Of a stretch of 64,000 nt of DNA, positions 43,792-55,060 are shown one piece after another (within the stretch, counting starts at the first letter, position 1; every line of letters begins with the position of its first letter). Source of the stretch: Alitta virens (taxonomy: Eukaryota > Annelida > Polychaeta > Phyllodocida > Nereididae); assembly GCA_932294295.1 (NCBI GenBank), contig OW028580.1, forward strand, positions 38,861,836 through 38,925,835, read 5' to 3'. The translations under genes and the position numbers were made by a program. The notes under the pieces are model-generated. The model made no database searches, was not told the origin of the DNA, and saw only the letters and a program-made list of their open reading frames with translations.

Positions 43792-43986
43792 AACCATGTG
43801 GCTTTTTCCTCCTGGCTTTTTTTCAAGCATGTGATATGAAAACACAGTGGAAAGGACATGTGGGACATTCTGGCATGGACGAAATTTCCATCACCACCTA
43901 TCTTACCAATCGTAAGGGGCAATAGAGAAGCCATAGAGATAAGGTTTATCGTTAAGGACATCTGCTACCCCCTGCCCCTATAAATC

Positions 43987-44010
43987 ACCCCCCCCCCCCC
44001 CCCACCCCAC
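43987..44010. repeat. Poly(C) tract
   Basis: A run of about 19 C interrupted by one A near its end. It is similar to other C/G homopolymers in the window. Confidence 0.85.
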
Positions 44011-44482
44011 CATACCCCAACCAAGGCCAAAAGCCACACAGTTCCAGCTACACAACGTTCAACCTTGGTTCAACCAAGTGGATAAAATGGCCAGTTTATA
44101 CCGGAAGGTCATCATGTCGTTGGCACACATCTCAGTCTCGCGAGAGTTCCACTCCAAATCTCATTGTTTATACCACGTGACGTTTATTTACCTAAACTCT
44201 CTGCACGAGAGCCCTCTCTCGGCTGCTTGGCAAACATCTAAAGCGGGGCACTTAGAAAACGACTGTTACAACGCCTCTGGAGAGATATTTGGCGCATCAG
44301 CTGGCATATTTTACCCTTTTAACCACATGGTTTATTTCCTGAAATGACGCCAAGGCTGCCATTTGAAACGTACAATGAAAGAAAAGGAAAATCCACTCAG
44401 AACTTTGTGCCAATTTGAAATTGCTTCAAGCACCTACATGTGCTCTATTGCCTTTGTATTGAAGCTTAGTGTATAACTAGAA

Positions 44483-44548
44483 TGCCTGAGATGATACGTT
44501 TGGAGTTCATACCATGTTACACATTTACCCCATGTATCACTTGTCTCT
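44483..44548 (-). mobile_element. Family-B SINE fragment, small
   Basis: CCATGTTACACATTTACCCCAT is, in reverse complement, the ATGGGGTAAATGTGTAACAT junction of family-B tails. Only about 60 bases remain. Confidence 0.4.
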
Positions 44549-44552
44549 GCTA

Positions 44553-44642
44553 GATCTATCTATCTATCTATCTATCTATCTATATATCTATCTATCTATC
44601 TATCTATCTATCTGTCTATCTATCCATCTATCTAGATATCTA
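44553..44642. repeat. (CTAT)n microsatellite
   Basis: CTAT tetramers with a few CTGT, CCAT and TATA variants. Confidence 0.95.
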
Positions 44643-45259
44643 GTTAGATTTTAATTTTTTATTTTTTTGCCGAATAAATGCAAGTCAGAGTCTGATATCT
44701 AGATAGCATTGCAAATGCATCGGCTGGCGAGATCAGAGATGTCGAAACATATGCATGGCCCAGATGAATGCTTTTGCATCTCGCTAATGTTAACCCCTCT
44801 GGCGCCAATTTCTTCCCCTCTGGATGCAAATGTTGTTGGTTATGCATTGAAGTTGATCCTTGGACATCAGAGATGCGTTTGCTTGTCGCCAAAATGATCC
44901 ACTCCAAACATGGCTACTGTATCTCAGTTTTGGTTGGTTGCTTGCACATGTTGTTATAGGTTTTTCTACAACTGCTGTTACTATGGATACAATACCTGCC
45001 ATTGTTTCTGCATCTGCTGCTGTTTCATTTACATACATATCATGTCATAGTTATTTAAATAGAACTCCAAGTGTACTGTTGTCTGTTGATGCATGTACTG
45101 TATATGGGGTGTCAGTGATTGACACTCAAATAATAATTTGTTGAATGAAAGAGCTGATCATTATGCCCAATTACTTATTATCATTTAATATTTTCATGAT
45201 ATTTCCATTGTTGAATGGCATAATTGTTGTGACTACGATACCTTCAATGTTAATTGTCA

Positions 45260-45438
45260 CAATAATACCACCATCACCACCACCACCACCACCACCTGTA
45301 CTACTATGACTACATGCAGCTGCTACTACCACTACAGCTACTACTACTACGACTACAGCTACTACTATGACTACAGCTACTACTATCACTACTACTACTA
45401 CTACTACTATGATTACAGCTACTACTATGACTACTATG

Positions 45439-45502
<64 letters not shown>

Positions 45503-45668
45503 TGACTACTACTACTACTACTATGACTACAGCTACTACTACTACGACTATGACTACAGCTACTACTACTACTACTACTACAATTACTACTACTACAGCT
45601 ACTACTACTACTACTACTACTAGATACTACAGCTACTACGACTGCAGCTACAACTACAACTACTAAAA
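45260..45668. repeat. (TAC)n / (ACC)n trinucleotide array
   Basis: Starts as CACCACCACC and runs as TAC units with interspersed TATGAC and AGC units. Long Tyr- or Thr-rich frames are repeat artefacts. Confidence 0.95.
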
Positions 45669-46701
45669 CTACTACTGTTATTAGTTAGTATTGTAACAAA
45701 TGTGCAACAAGTGAGTGCAGCTGCCAACGTTGCAGCTTTATATAGTTAATCTTTCTTTGCATAGCAGAAACAAAATAATATATATAAAAAAAAAATAGAT
45801 GCAGCACGCGACATCCCTCAGCCATCATGAAAACACCTACGACATCGCAGAACTAATAGTGCGCGCAGTCGTACAACTGCCCAACTGGAGGTTTTTATAA
45901 TTCTATCCATCATGCTAAGGCCCTTGGGCCCATAAGACCAATTCCCCAAGCTGCCCTGGGGCTCTGTCATCAAAGGAATAAGCCAAGTCATCTCCTAATC
46001 CCCTAACGACAAACCTCGACACAGAAATATTGAGTGGTCGTACTCTGCGGAAAGAAAATTGATGCTCAAATGCTCGTATTGTCATTCCGTTCCTCGAGGG
46101 GACGGAATGAAGAAATGTTTGTCATGTGCGGTCTGTAGCTTGGCAGAGGTTAAGATGCTATGAATCACAAATGTCGCAGATTAAGATGGCTCTTGGGCTT
46201 GATATCAAGAGTTGTTCTCCGTTGGTTTTTCTCTTGTCTTTTCTTTTTTGGGGTTTCCCAGAAAAGCACTTATTCGTAGTTGCTGTGGCCTAACATCTAA
46301 TTGTGAGAAATGATAAAAATAATATCCATATTAGATATTGAAATGACAAAAAAGAATAAAAGGAAAAAGCAATTTAGATTCCAACCATGTGTTGTTTATG
46401 ATATAAATCACACTTGGATGTTATTAATAAATATGAATAATGTTGCTCATTTTGTCAATGGCTTAAAGTGCACGAGTTTGAAAGTTCTCTCTTTCTCTGC
46501 TGCTTATGGGCCAAATTCAGTCGCACCTTCCTTAACGACCCCCTGAATACAACGACCACCTTCTGTAAACGGCCAGTGCATCTCATCTACCCGCATTAGT
46601 GAGCTTTATTTCCAAAATTATTTCCAAAATTATACCATACAATATTAACTTGTTGACAATATTGAGCTGATGCCCAGAGGCATATTGGCTCACGAACACA
46701 T

Positions 46702-46996
46702 TACTGTAACATAGTAACTGTAACATAGTAACTGTAACATAGTAACTGTAACATAGTAACTGTAACATAGTAACTGTAACATAGTAACTGTAACATAGTA
46801 ACTGTAACATAGTAACTGTAATATGTAGTAACTGTAGCATAGTAACTGTAACATATAAACTGTACCATGTAGTAACTGTAAAATAGTAACTGTAACATAG
46901 TAACTGTAACATGGTAACTGTAACATAGTAACTGTAACATAGTAACTGTAACATAGTAACTGTAACATAGTAACTGTAACATAGTAACTGTAACAT
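46702..46996. repeat. 14-bp minisatellite (GTAACTGTAACATA)n
   Basis: About 20 tandem copies with a few variant units in the middle (around 46815-46885). The unit has no stop on the minus strand in any frame, so three overlapping frames are open. I see no sign that it is translated. Confidence 0.95.
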
Positions 46997-47052
46997 ACAT
47001 ACTTACGACAGAATGAAGCCAAAAAAAAAAAATATATATATATATATATATA

Positions 47053-47997
47053 AATATATTGTCAATATTAGCGAGGGTAATACATACAGACTACTATTGT
47101 ATCAGAATATTACAGTCACTATATAACTCATAGACCAATGCCATTCATAATAAATAATATTTCAACTGCTTTTTATACACAATATAACTACAAATGTCAT
47201 CATTGTACAAATCTATTGGGAACAGCAATCTGTCTTTACCAGCCAGATTTATCAATTAATTCCTCTGGTCACCGTTAAATGCAAGTTTCACTTCAATCTT
47301 TTACAAATCACATATGTGTGCTCATTGGCATCTCACCTTCATCATGCAGATACAGTGTGGCTTAGGTGGTTTCCTGTGGTGAATGCAGAACTGTTGGAGG
47401 TTTAATTATACTACCAGAAGGAACATGCGAGTATTACTCATCTTGTAACAAACTGTTACATGCGTGGGAGTCTGAAACTATATCCGGTCGTCTAATTAAT
47501 GATATAGTCAGTAGATCCTTTGGATCAGCTTAGAGACCTCTGATAATTCCGCAATACTTTGATCTTCTTGACCACTGTCCAGTTGCAGATGAAAAATGAA
47601 CTGACCACTAATTACTTACCACAGATGCCAGTATTAGCTGACCACCACTGTCTCCCTGAAGAATGACAAATGGGCTGGACTTGGCTGGGGTGACAGATGA
47701 CCAAATATTTATCAAAGTCCTCCACCCTGCACACCAGTCAAAGTGGATTCATGGCTATCTTTTTATCCACTAAATCCAGTAGAGTGATGTACGTGAGATG
47801 GCTAGCCAAAGAGCTTTACAGCCTTCTATTTTCAGAAAGAAATTGACAAAGTTTGTTTGGCCAGTTAGGAGTGATGAGATCACAAGGAAAGTCAAACTCA
47901 AGTTGGCATGACTGTGACGTCAAGTTGGCATGACTGTGACGTCCTACTGGGTCACTATAATTTTCCCCAGATTCACTTACACGATCAGGTAGATATT
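47053..47997. other. Intergenic, no gene seen
   Basis: It contains a (TA)n run just before 47053 and a 22-bp tandem duplication (AAGTTGGCATGACTGTGACG and TC) at about 47900-47943. Nothing else was recognised. Confidence 0.5.
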
Positions 47998-48009
47998 GTT
48001 AACTCAAAG

Positions 48010-48170
48010 TGTGTTTGTGTGTGTGTGTGATTAGGGCTTTATGTCCTGTATTTCTGCACCAGTTGGGCTAATTAGGACCGGCAGAGACCATGGCAATGAG
48101 ATGAAGAATGAAACAGCCATCCAACTTAGGCTCGACTGGGAATCCAACTCGGTACCCAGCGGTTGGAACT
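48010..48170 (-). mobile_element. tRNA-derived SINE, family A, 5'-truncated
   Basis: The minus-strand copy starts at the TTCCAACCGCTGGG part of the head, with the A box missing. It ends in a GT/CA repeat tail. TSDs GTTA(A/G)CTCAAAG at 47998-48009 and 48171-48182 show the truncation happened at insertion. Confidence 0.85.
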
Positions 48171-48747
48171 GTTAGCTCAAAGAGGTGATGCAAGGCAGCA
48201 TGGTGTAGACGCATACAACTGCTGTGTCATGGAGAAAATTCATGTCCCCAAAAAAATGTTCACTGGAGGTTCTACCCTTGTGAGGCATAAACTGCATTTA
48301 TGGTAATTATTATTATTTAGGTTGTAAATAAATTATCTACATCAAGTCGTTTTACTTGGCAAAACCTCTTTTTTTCAATATAGCTCATAGATACTAAAGT
48401 TATGGTATGGAAGTTTGACCGTGTAGCTCGTGTCGTAAGTCACTTGCGACAGTTACAACGCAGGAAGCTATATCACGACTTTGCGGAGATCAATCTCATG
48501 GCACTGATCATGTGTCCCCCTCAGGGTCTCCCGGGATGGCTCACGGTGTCCCAGTCTGTCAAGCGAGTGTGCCATTCGTCTGCTCTGTGACAACTGTGAC
48601 ACCGGAATTGGCCCAGCCCACAGCGGCCATCTTGAAAAATGGCGTCAGATTCCCGCAGGATGGCCTTCAGCCACAAGGGAAGCTGCCTGTGAGCCACTGG
48701 CGATATTGCAATTACATGGAAGGGAAGAGTAGGAAAGAAAGGGGTCA

Positions 48748-49055
48748 TTGAGTGAGTAAATCAATGAGTCAGTCAGTGAGTGAGTGAGTAAATCGGTGAG
48801 TAAATCAATGAGTCAGTGAGTGAGTCAGTGAGTGAGTAAATCAGTGAGTCAGTCAGTGAGTCAGTCAGTGAGTAAATCAGTGAGTCAGTGAGTCAGTCAG
48901 TGAGTGAGTAAATCAGTGAGTCAGTGAGTCAGTGAGTCAGTCAGTGAGTGAGTAAATCAGTGAGTAAATCAGTGAGTCAGTGAGTCAGTGAGTGAGTGAG
49001 TAAATCAGTGTGTCATTCAATCATTCTGTCAGTGAGTGTGTCAGTGAGTCAGTTT
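48748..49055. repeat. (GTGA)(GTCA)(GTAAATCA) compound repeat
   Basis: Tetramers GTGA and GTCA with recurrent GTAAATCA units over about 300 bp, forming a higher-order pattern. Confidence 0.93.
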
Positions 49056-49570
49056 AATGTACTCAATGTCTTGGTAGATATTTGTGTATTTAGATAGATG
49101 GATAGATAGAAACTTTATTTTGATGGAAATGGTACAAAATCTGTTTTACAGTAAGTCATTTACATGATGTTAACTATGAATTGTAATATATTATAAATAT
49201 AGGTCCATCAGGAAACCACCTGAGCATTAGCTATAATAGTGGCACCTTCAATAAAAAGAAAGTTCCATTTCTGTCTATCCACATTTTAATTGCCTTACCA
49301 CATGTTATAACCTAATTATGTAGCTATCCTTCTCTGGCAACGCTTCATTGTTAAAATATCATGTTTATTTGCTTTTTGAGTGTCCAACTTGCTGTTGGAG
49401 TTCCTTGGCGAAATTGCATCTTTTTGGTAACCGACGTGAAGTTACTGTTCAGTGGCACCTTTTGCAGACCCCAATTCGATCCTGGTTCAGGTATTCCTAG
49501 TGAGTTAAATCTCACCTGGATGCCCTCTGACACCAAGGTGCTAAATAGGCAATGGTGTCCACTTACTGAA

Positions 49571-49735
49571 GCAGAGGCTTAGCTCAGTGGTAGTGTGCTG
49601 GGCTGCCATGGGGAAAATGTATAAGATGGTGTATAAGATGGTGCAGATTTCAGGCCTTATCCTCTCATCATTACGTCTGTCTCTGGCAGCTGGTCATATA
49701 AGCTGACTCAACTTTAGATCACTAGCATCGATACA
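49571..49735 (+). mobile_element. Chimeric SINE: family-A head joined to family-B tail
   Basis: GAGGCTTAGCTCAGTGGTAG then TGTGCTGGGCTGCC is the family-A head. It switches abruptly to ATGGGGAAAATGTATAAGAT and the family-B tail (CTCATCATTACGTCTGTCTC, CAGCTGGTCATATAAGCTGA). The right side runs into an AATACA array. Confidence 0.6.
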
Positions 49736-49832
49736 ATAAAATTCAATAAAATTCAATACAATGCAATGCAATGCAATACAATACAATAAATACAATACAA
49801 TAAATACAATACAATACAATACACATGTCATC
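49735..49832. repeat. (AATACA/AATTC)n microsatellite
   Basis: AATAAAATTC units pass into AATGC and AATACA units. It may derive from the A-rich tail of the preceding SINE. Confidence 0.9.
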
Positions 49833-50057
49833 CTTTCTTTACAGCTAGTTCGGTTCTAACGATACAGCGCAGTGCAAAACAATACATCGCTTTCTTGCAT
49901 TCGTATTATATCACAATAAAAACCTTATCTTTATATATCTAGGGCTCCCTTGAGGAGACTGAAATTCTTCACCATAAATTCCAAGATGCTGTAGGAGCTG
50001 AGTACTTGAAACCTTACAAGATCTCAGCTCATCCAAGAAAAGACTGAGATTCATCTT

Positions 50058-50112
50058 TGCTGCTGCTGCTGTTGCTGATGCTGCTGATGCTGCTGCTGCA
50101 GGAGCAGCAGTT
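50058..50112. repeat. (CTG)n microsatellite
   Basis: Imperfect TGCTGCTGC array with GATGC variants. Confidence 0.93.
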
Positions 50113-51015
50113 GGAATTACAGTCTGCTTTCAGCTAATACTCGAGTGACAGATGGCCACCAAGGAAATTGCCTGATAAGTCGTGGACAAATTTTTTGCTG
50201 ATCTGGAAAAGCAGGGAATTGTGGGGATTCCTAGCAAATTAAGAAGGACCGGCCTGGACATCTTGGTGGTGTGCTGATAAGTTGCTTTTTTGTGTGTCCT
50301 CAGCTTCCTCCATGTTGGCCACTCAATTGTAGGTGCACACCGGATTTCAATAGCACCTAGTTTCCAATTCACTGTTGGGCATCATTCGATTTGTGCAAGT
50401 ATGTAAGCTCTTCAAAAGTTAGATTGCCCAATTGATTGCCCGTTTCAATAGACTTTCAGAGTTTTCCCCTGAAACTTTAAATTCAAGGACTTTTTTTTTT
50501 TGCCTTCAAGAGTTTTTAGGAAGACAGACATTGGTGAAGTATGAAGGACAGTCGTTATTTAAGCGGGTAAAATAAATATTAAATGCCAAAACCCATTATA
50601 CTTAAATATGTGTATTGGTGCTGAAACAGGTTTCTGCAAACCATTAGCAAGATTTTGTTGTATAAATAGTTTTCTGATTATGTTCTTGTCACCTATATGT
50701 AAGGACCATTCTTGGACTGTGTGGCCAGTGATCAGGTCATAAATTTCATAAATTATGAGGATTTGTAACTAGTGTGTGTTTGTATTTCATTTCCACAGTA
50801 ATAGAGCCAGTACAAAAATTGTGCATAATGATCCCTTGACATTTTCACTCAGTTTTCTTGATTTATATATGGCATGTTCGTGATTCTATGGAATGAAATG
50901 TTACACATATCACTGAAGATATTTGATATTCACGATATATTTTAGTAATGACATTGTAAAGCAGTAAAAATCGTATTCTACAGATCAAATTCCTCTGCAA
51001 ATTACAAATTACATG
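50113..51015. other. Intergenic, no gene seen
   Basis: No coding or element signature was recognised. Confidence 0.5.
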
Positions 51016-51702
51016 TACAGTTAGTTTCGCTAAAATTGAGCCTATTCAAAGCTAGACAACTTCGGCTGTGTGATGCTACCTGCAACTAAATGGAACTGTC
51101 TGGCTATAGCTGGCTACTCAAAGCTGCATCTATAAGTACATGCAGCACCATTTTGTACATACATCTTAAAATATATAATGTTTTATTGACGTTTTGGAAT
51201 CATGGTTAGATACATTCGTCATACACAATAAACAAATACTACAAATTGAACAACTACAATTTTAACAATACATGCAATTTCAAGTATTCGAACAATACTG
51301 GTTGTGAAATAATAAAATAATAGCATAACATAAAATATATCTACATACATGATCAGAAAATTGATGAATGGTTAAGATAAAGCTAAATATATATACATTA
51401 ATTGAATAAGTAACTATGTGATTGAGTAATAGTTTTGAGTAATAATTTTAGTGAAAATAGTTATGCATATTTGACATTTTTTGTTTAAAATATGCATGTC
51501 TATTGTACATACATATTACAGTACACTAGATACATTTCTTACATTTACCAAGATTTATATCTTTTTTTTAGTGTTGGTAGGTGTAGGCCGACTGTAGGCA
51601 AGGAGTAGTCAGAAGCAGCTAGCTTTAGCCAGTTATAGCTACAGCCAGGAATAGGTTGCTACAGCTGTCTAGAGTCGACCATATTTTATGAAGCCAACTG
51701 TA
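51016..51702. mobile_element. MITE with TACAGTTAGTTTC ends, copy 3, with an insertion
   Basis: The ends are TACAGTTAGTTTCGCTAAAA and TTTATGAAGCCAACTGTA. Compared with the other copies, extra AT-rich sequence (about 51160-51470) interrupts it. That sequence contains TTTTATTGACGTTTTGGAAT and resembles an antisense retroposon 3' end. Confidence 0.7.
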
Positions 51703-52179
51703 TAGTAAATATAATCGCCCAAAAAGGAGCAAAATGAGAAACCGTAGTTTAGGTGGAATAATTTTTTTTATTTTGGAAATATGGCAATGAGTTAATCCCC
51801 AAAGCGTCAGCTGACAGGAAGCAGTCCAATTTTGAAAGATTTTGCTGATTGGTAATAAATACCTTGCCTGCTTGTTTCTAACTTGACTATATGTTGACTT
51901 GCCTGCTTGCCTGATTCATTGATTGATTTATCTCGCTGATGCTGACTCAGGAAGTCTTCACGTAACCACGTGACATGCGTGGGAACAAGGTTAATTAGTT
52001 TGATTTATTGAACATGTCATTTAGCACTTTTGCTAATTGCCAACAACATGTTTTTTTTTACTCCGGAATAATTAGCTCAAGCAATATCATTAAATAACTC
52101 TAAAAAAATTCTGAGCCACTTGCTTTTGACTTGAATTTCCCCATAATTGAGCAATTTCTGTAGTTTGAATTATCTATAA

Positions 52180-52184
52180 ATTTT

Positions 52185-52216
<32 letters not shown>

Positions 52217-52225
52217 ACTATCTAA

Positions 52226-52258
<33 letters not shown>

Positions 52259-52409
52259 CATCTACATATCTATCTATTTTTCTATTTTTCTATCTGTTTA
52301 TCTAACTTTCTATCTATCTATCTATCTATCTATCTATATCTATCGATCTATCTATCTATCTATCTATCTTTCTATCTATCTATCTATCCATCCATCTATC
52401 TATCTATCC

Positions 52410-52492
<83 letters not shown>

Positions 52493-52571
52493 CATCTACA
52501 TATCTATCTATTTTTCTATTTTTCTATCTGTTTATCTAACTTTCTATCTATCTATCTATCTATCTATCTGT

Positions 52572-52612
<41 letters not shown>

Positions 52613-52628
52613 GATCTATTTATCTATC

Positions 52629-52715
<87 letters not shown>

Positions 52716-52785
52716 ATCTATCTAGCTATCCATCTATCTATCTATTTTCTTTCTTTCTATTCTATTTATCTATCTATCTAGAGTA
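52180..52785. repeat. (TATC)n microsatellite, about 600 bp
   Basis: CTAT/TATC tetramers over about 600 bp. A block TCCATCTACATATCTATCTA followed by TTTTTCTATTTTTC occurs twice (about 52257 and 52491), so part of the array was duplicated as a ~234-bp unit. Confidence 0.95.
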
Positions 52786-54670
52786 CTTGATTTCAAACTT
52801 GGCATCTTGCAGCCAAGAAGTTTAAAAAGTTGTCTCAGAATTTCCAAGATGTAATCTTCAGCATTTCAGAAGTGTTCTCTGCTCTATGTCTGACAAAAAT
52901 CGGACAAAATATAGCTCTTTACGAAGATTTAAGGATTCTCCTTAAGAAGTAGTTTTTGGGTGTTCTGGAATGACCAAGACTGGCTAATGGATTTAGAACA
53001 CTCGCTAAACACTCGAATGTGTTCAAGTCTGGAGGAGATGAAAGTAGAACACTCTGGGGGGAGTGCATTTGAGTGTATTTTGGACGAATCGCCCCCTTTT
53101 TGCATCAGCAATTCATGGAAGCAGAAAAAGAACGAGAAAGCAGGAAAAAGACAAAAAGATAAAAAATTCGGATGCCAAACTTGTTTAAACATTCATCGCA
53201 GACAGAACAGGGCCCCCAGGAGCGTGAGTGATAATGAGCGGTCATGAAGTTACCATGGAAACCGTCTGTGAAAGACGCACCAAAGACGCGCCAAACCGGC
53301 CAAAGGAAAATTCGTCCTCTGCAGAAACGACACGTGACACTTTGCCCTAGGTTGACACCATGTTTGACAAACAAAATGAGGATTTGAATTTCAATATGAC
53401 GGGTGTCAATGGAATTATCACATTTCTTATTAGTCTTTTTTATCCTCTTTTTTTAAGTTTGCATAATTATTAAAATGATATTGGTCTACACGATGAACTT
53501 GACATCTTTGTAGAGGTTTCATCAAACATTTCTGAAATATTATATCAACAGAAATGGTAATTCGGGGAAGCCTTAGTGGCCAACTGAGTACCAGCAATGT
53601 GTGGATTTTACAAGGAAATCATTTGTTTTAAGTTTACATGTCTTTAATTGTACATGTATGGACCTATACAGGTGCTGCTATTATCACTGTTACTAATATA
53701 AGTACTTATTCTTATATTATCATACTTTTAATACATATTTATTTGTCCCAGTATCGCTTCCCTTTCACCTTTCACCAGAATGAAGCTATTTGCGATAAAT
53801 TGGTTATTGTTGTTTTTGTATTTGAGGGGGTGACTCTTGAGAAGCAATGGCTTGTCTGGCTTAGAGAGTCCCTCCTCACTTGCAACACATTTTCTGAATC
53901 TGAATCTCTGATAGAACTGGGCATATATCTCGAAAGAAACATTTAATTTGATAATTTCCATATATGTGCAACTTAAGCAATATGATTAAAGCGACACAAA
54001 TTTCTTCAAAGAAAATTTCATCAAGTCATCATCTAGAAATTACATGTGGGTTATAATACGTGATATAAGATATGTTTCATTTTTTTACACATTACCATGG
54101 CGATATTGGAAAGGTATCAAATTCAAATTTCATTAAAATCATGAAGAACCAGATCAGCTTGCTACATCATACAAATGTATATACATCTTTCTTTTTAATT
54201 TTCATTCATATATTACCCATAATTCATTATTATTCAACTGTTATTTGATATTTGCCTTATTATTCTGGTGACTTGTAGCTGATGATGTGGTCTGCAGGGT
54301 GGATCCTTCAGTGCCTCATATCCTCGCCAAGGTGGCATCCCTATAGCGACAATTTTGTCTTTGGGATGTCTCCGTCCAATTACTATATGTACTGTTTTGG
54401 TTATATGTAGTAATAATCTGCCATTTTGGGAAATAATGATATTATGATTCTTATATGTATTAAAATGGCAGTGTTTATAAGTGTGTATTTGAAAATTTGA
54501 TTCATGACACAGGTAATAGTAATCATCATCAATACAGTACACTCAGTGATGATGTCTGGCATCTAAATAAGGGATAGGGGCCTAGCTAATCCTAATCCAC
54601 TCACCAACACTTGCATTTAAATATAGGCCTAAGCATGCCCATGATCATTGCTGCATTATCTTCAAGATAA
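52786..54670. other. Intergenic, no supportable gene
   Basis: Open frames of 87-102 codons occur on both strands around 52930-53960 without splice or domain support. GTTACCATGGAAAC at about 53248 resembles an X-box. A remnant of a family-A SINE (GGGGCCTAGCT joined directly to AATCCTAATCCACTCACC) is at 54575-54602. Confidence 0.5.
54575..54602 (+). mobile_element. Internally deleted family-A SINE remnant
   Basis: The first ~11 bases of the head (GGGGCCTAGCT) lie directly beside the last ~15 bases of the tail (CTAATCCACTCACC). The whole middle is missing. Confidence 0.4.
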
Positions 54671-55060
54671 ATGTTAGTTCCATTAAAAAACGGCTGTCAA
54701 ATTTAACCTGGACAAAGCTAGACAACTTCTGCTATACGATGCTACCTGCCACTAAACGGAACTGTCTGGCTATAGCTAGCTACTTAAAGCCAGATGTAGA
54801 GTACATGCAGCACCATCTTGTGGATAGTTGAGAGTTTCCCATATTTTTAACTTTTGTTGAAAAGATGCATGTCTGCTGTACATACATATTTATGATATAT
54901 TAGACGAATTTCTTACATTTACCAAGGTTAATATGTTTTCAGTTGTGGTACATGTAAGCCGACTATAAGCTGGGAGTAGACAGAAGCAGTTGGTTTTAGC
55001 CAGTTACAGCTACAGCCAGGAATAGCTGTCTAGAGTCGAACATATTTAATGAAACTAAGA
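54671..55060. mobile_element. MITE with (TAC)AGTTAGTTTCAT ends, copy 4, degraded ends
   Basis: The ends are decayed (ATGTTAGTTCCATTAAAA and TTTAATGAAACTAAGAGG). Internal blocks ACGGAACTGTCTGGCTATAG and GACTATAAGCTGGGAGTAGA are clear. Confidence 0.7.

Noticed and set aside
43534..43961. Several 66-111 codon open frames on both strands
   Set aside because: They are produced by the stop-free (GGAGA)n repeat and have no unique coding sequence.
45306..45666. Poly-Tyr and poly-Thr open frames
   Set aside because: They are readings of the TAC trinucleotide array, with no flanking exon or splice support.
46583..47022. Three overlapping 99-137 codon minus-strand frames
   Set aside because: All are readings of the 14-bp minisatellite in different frames.
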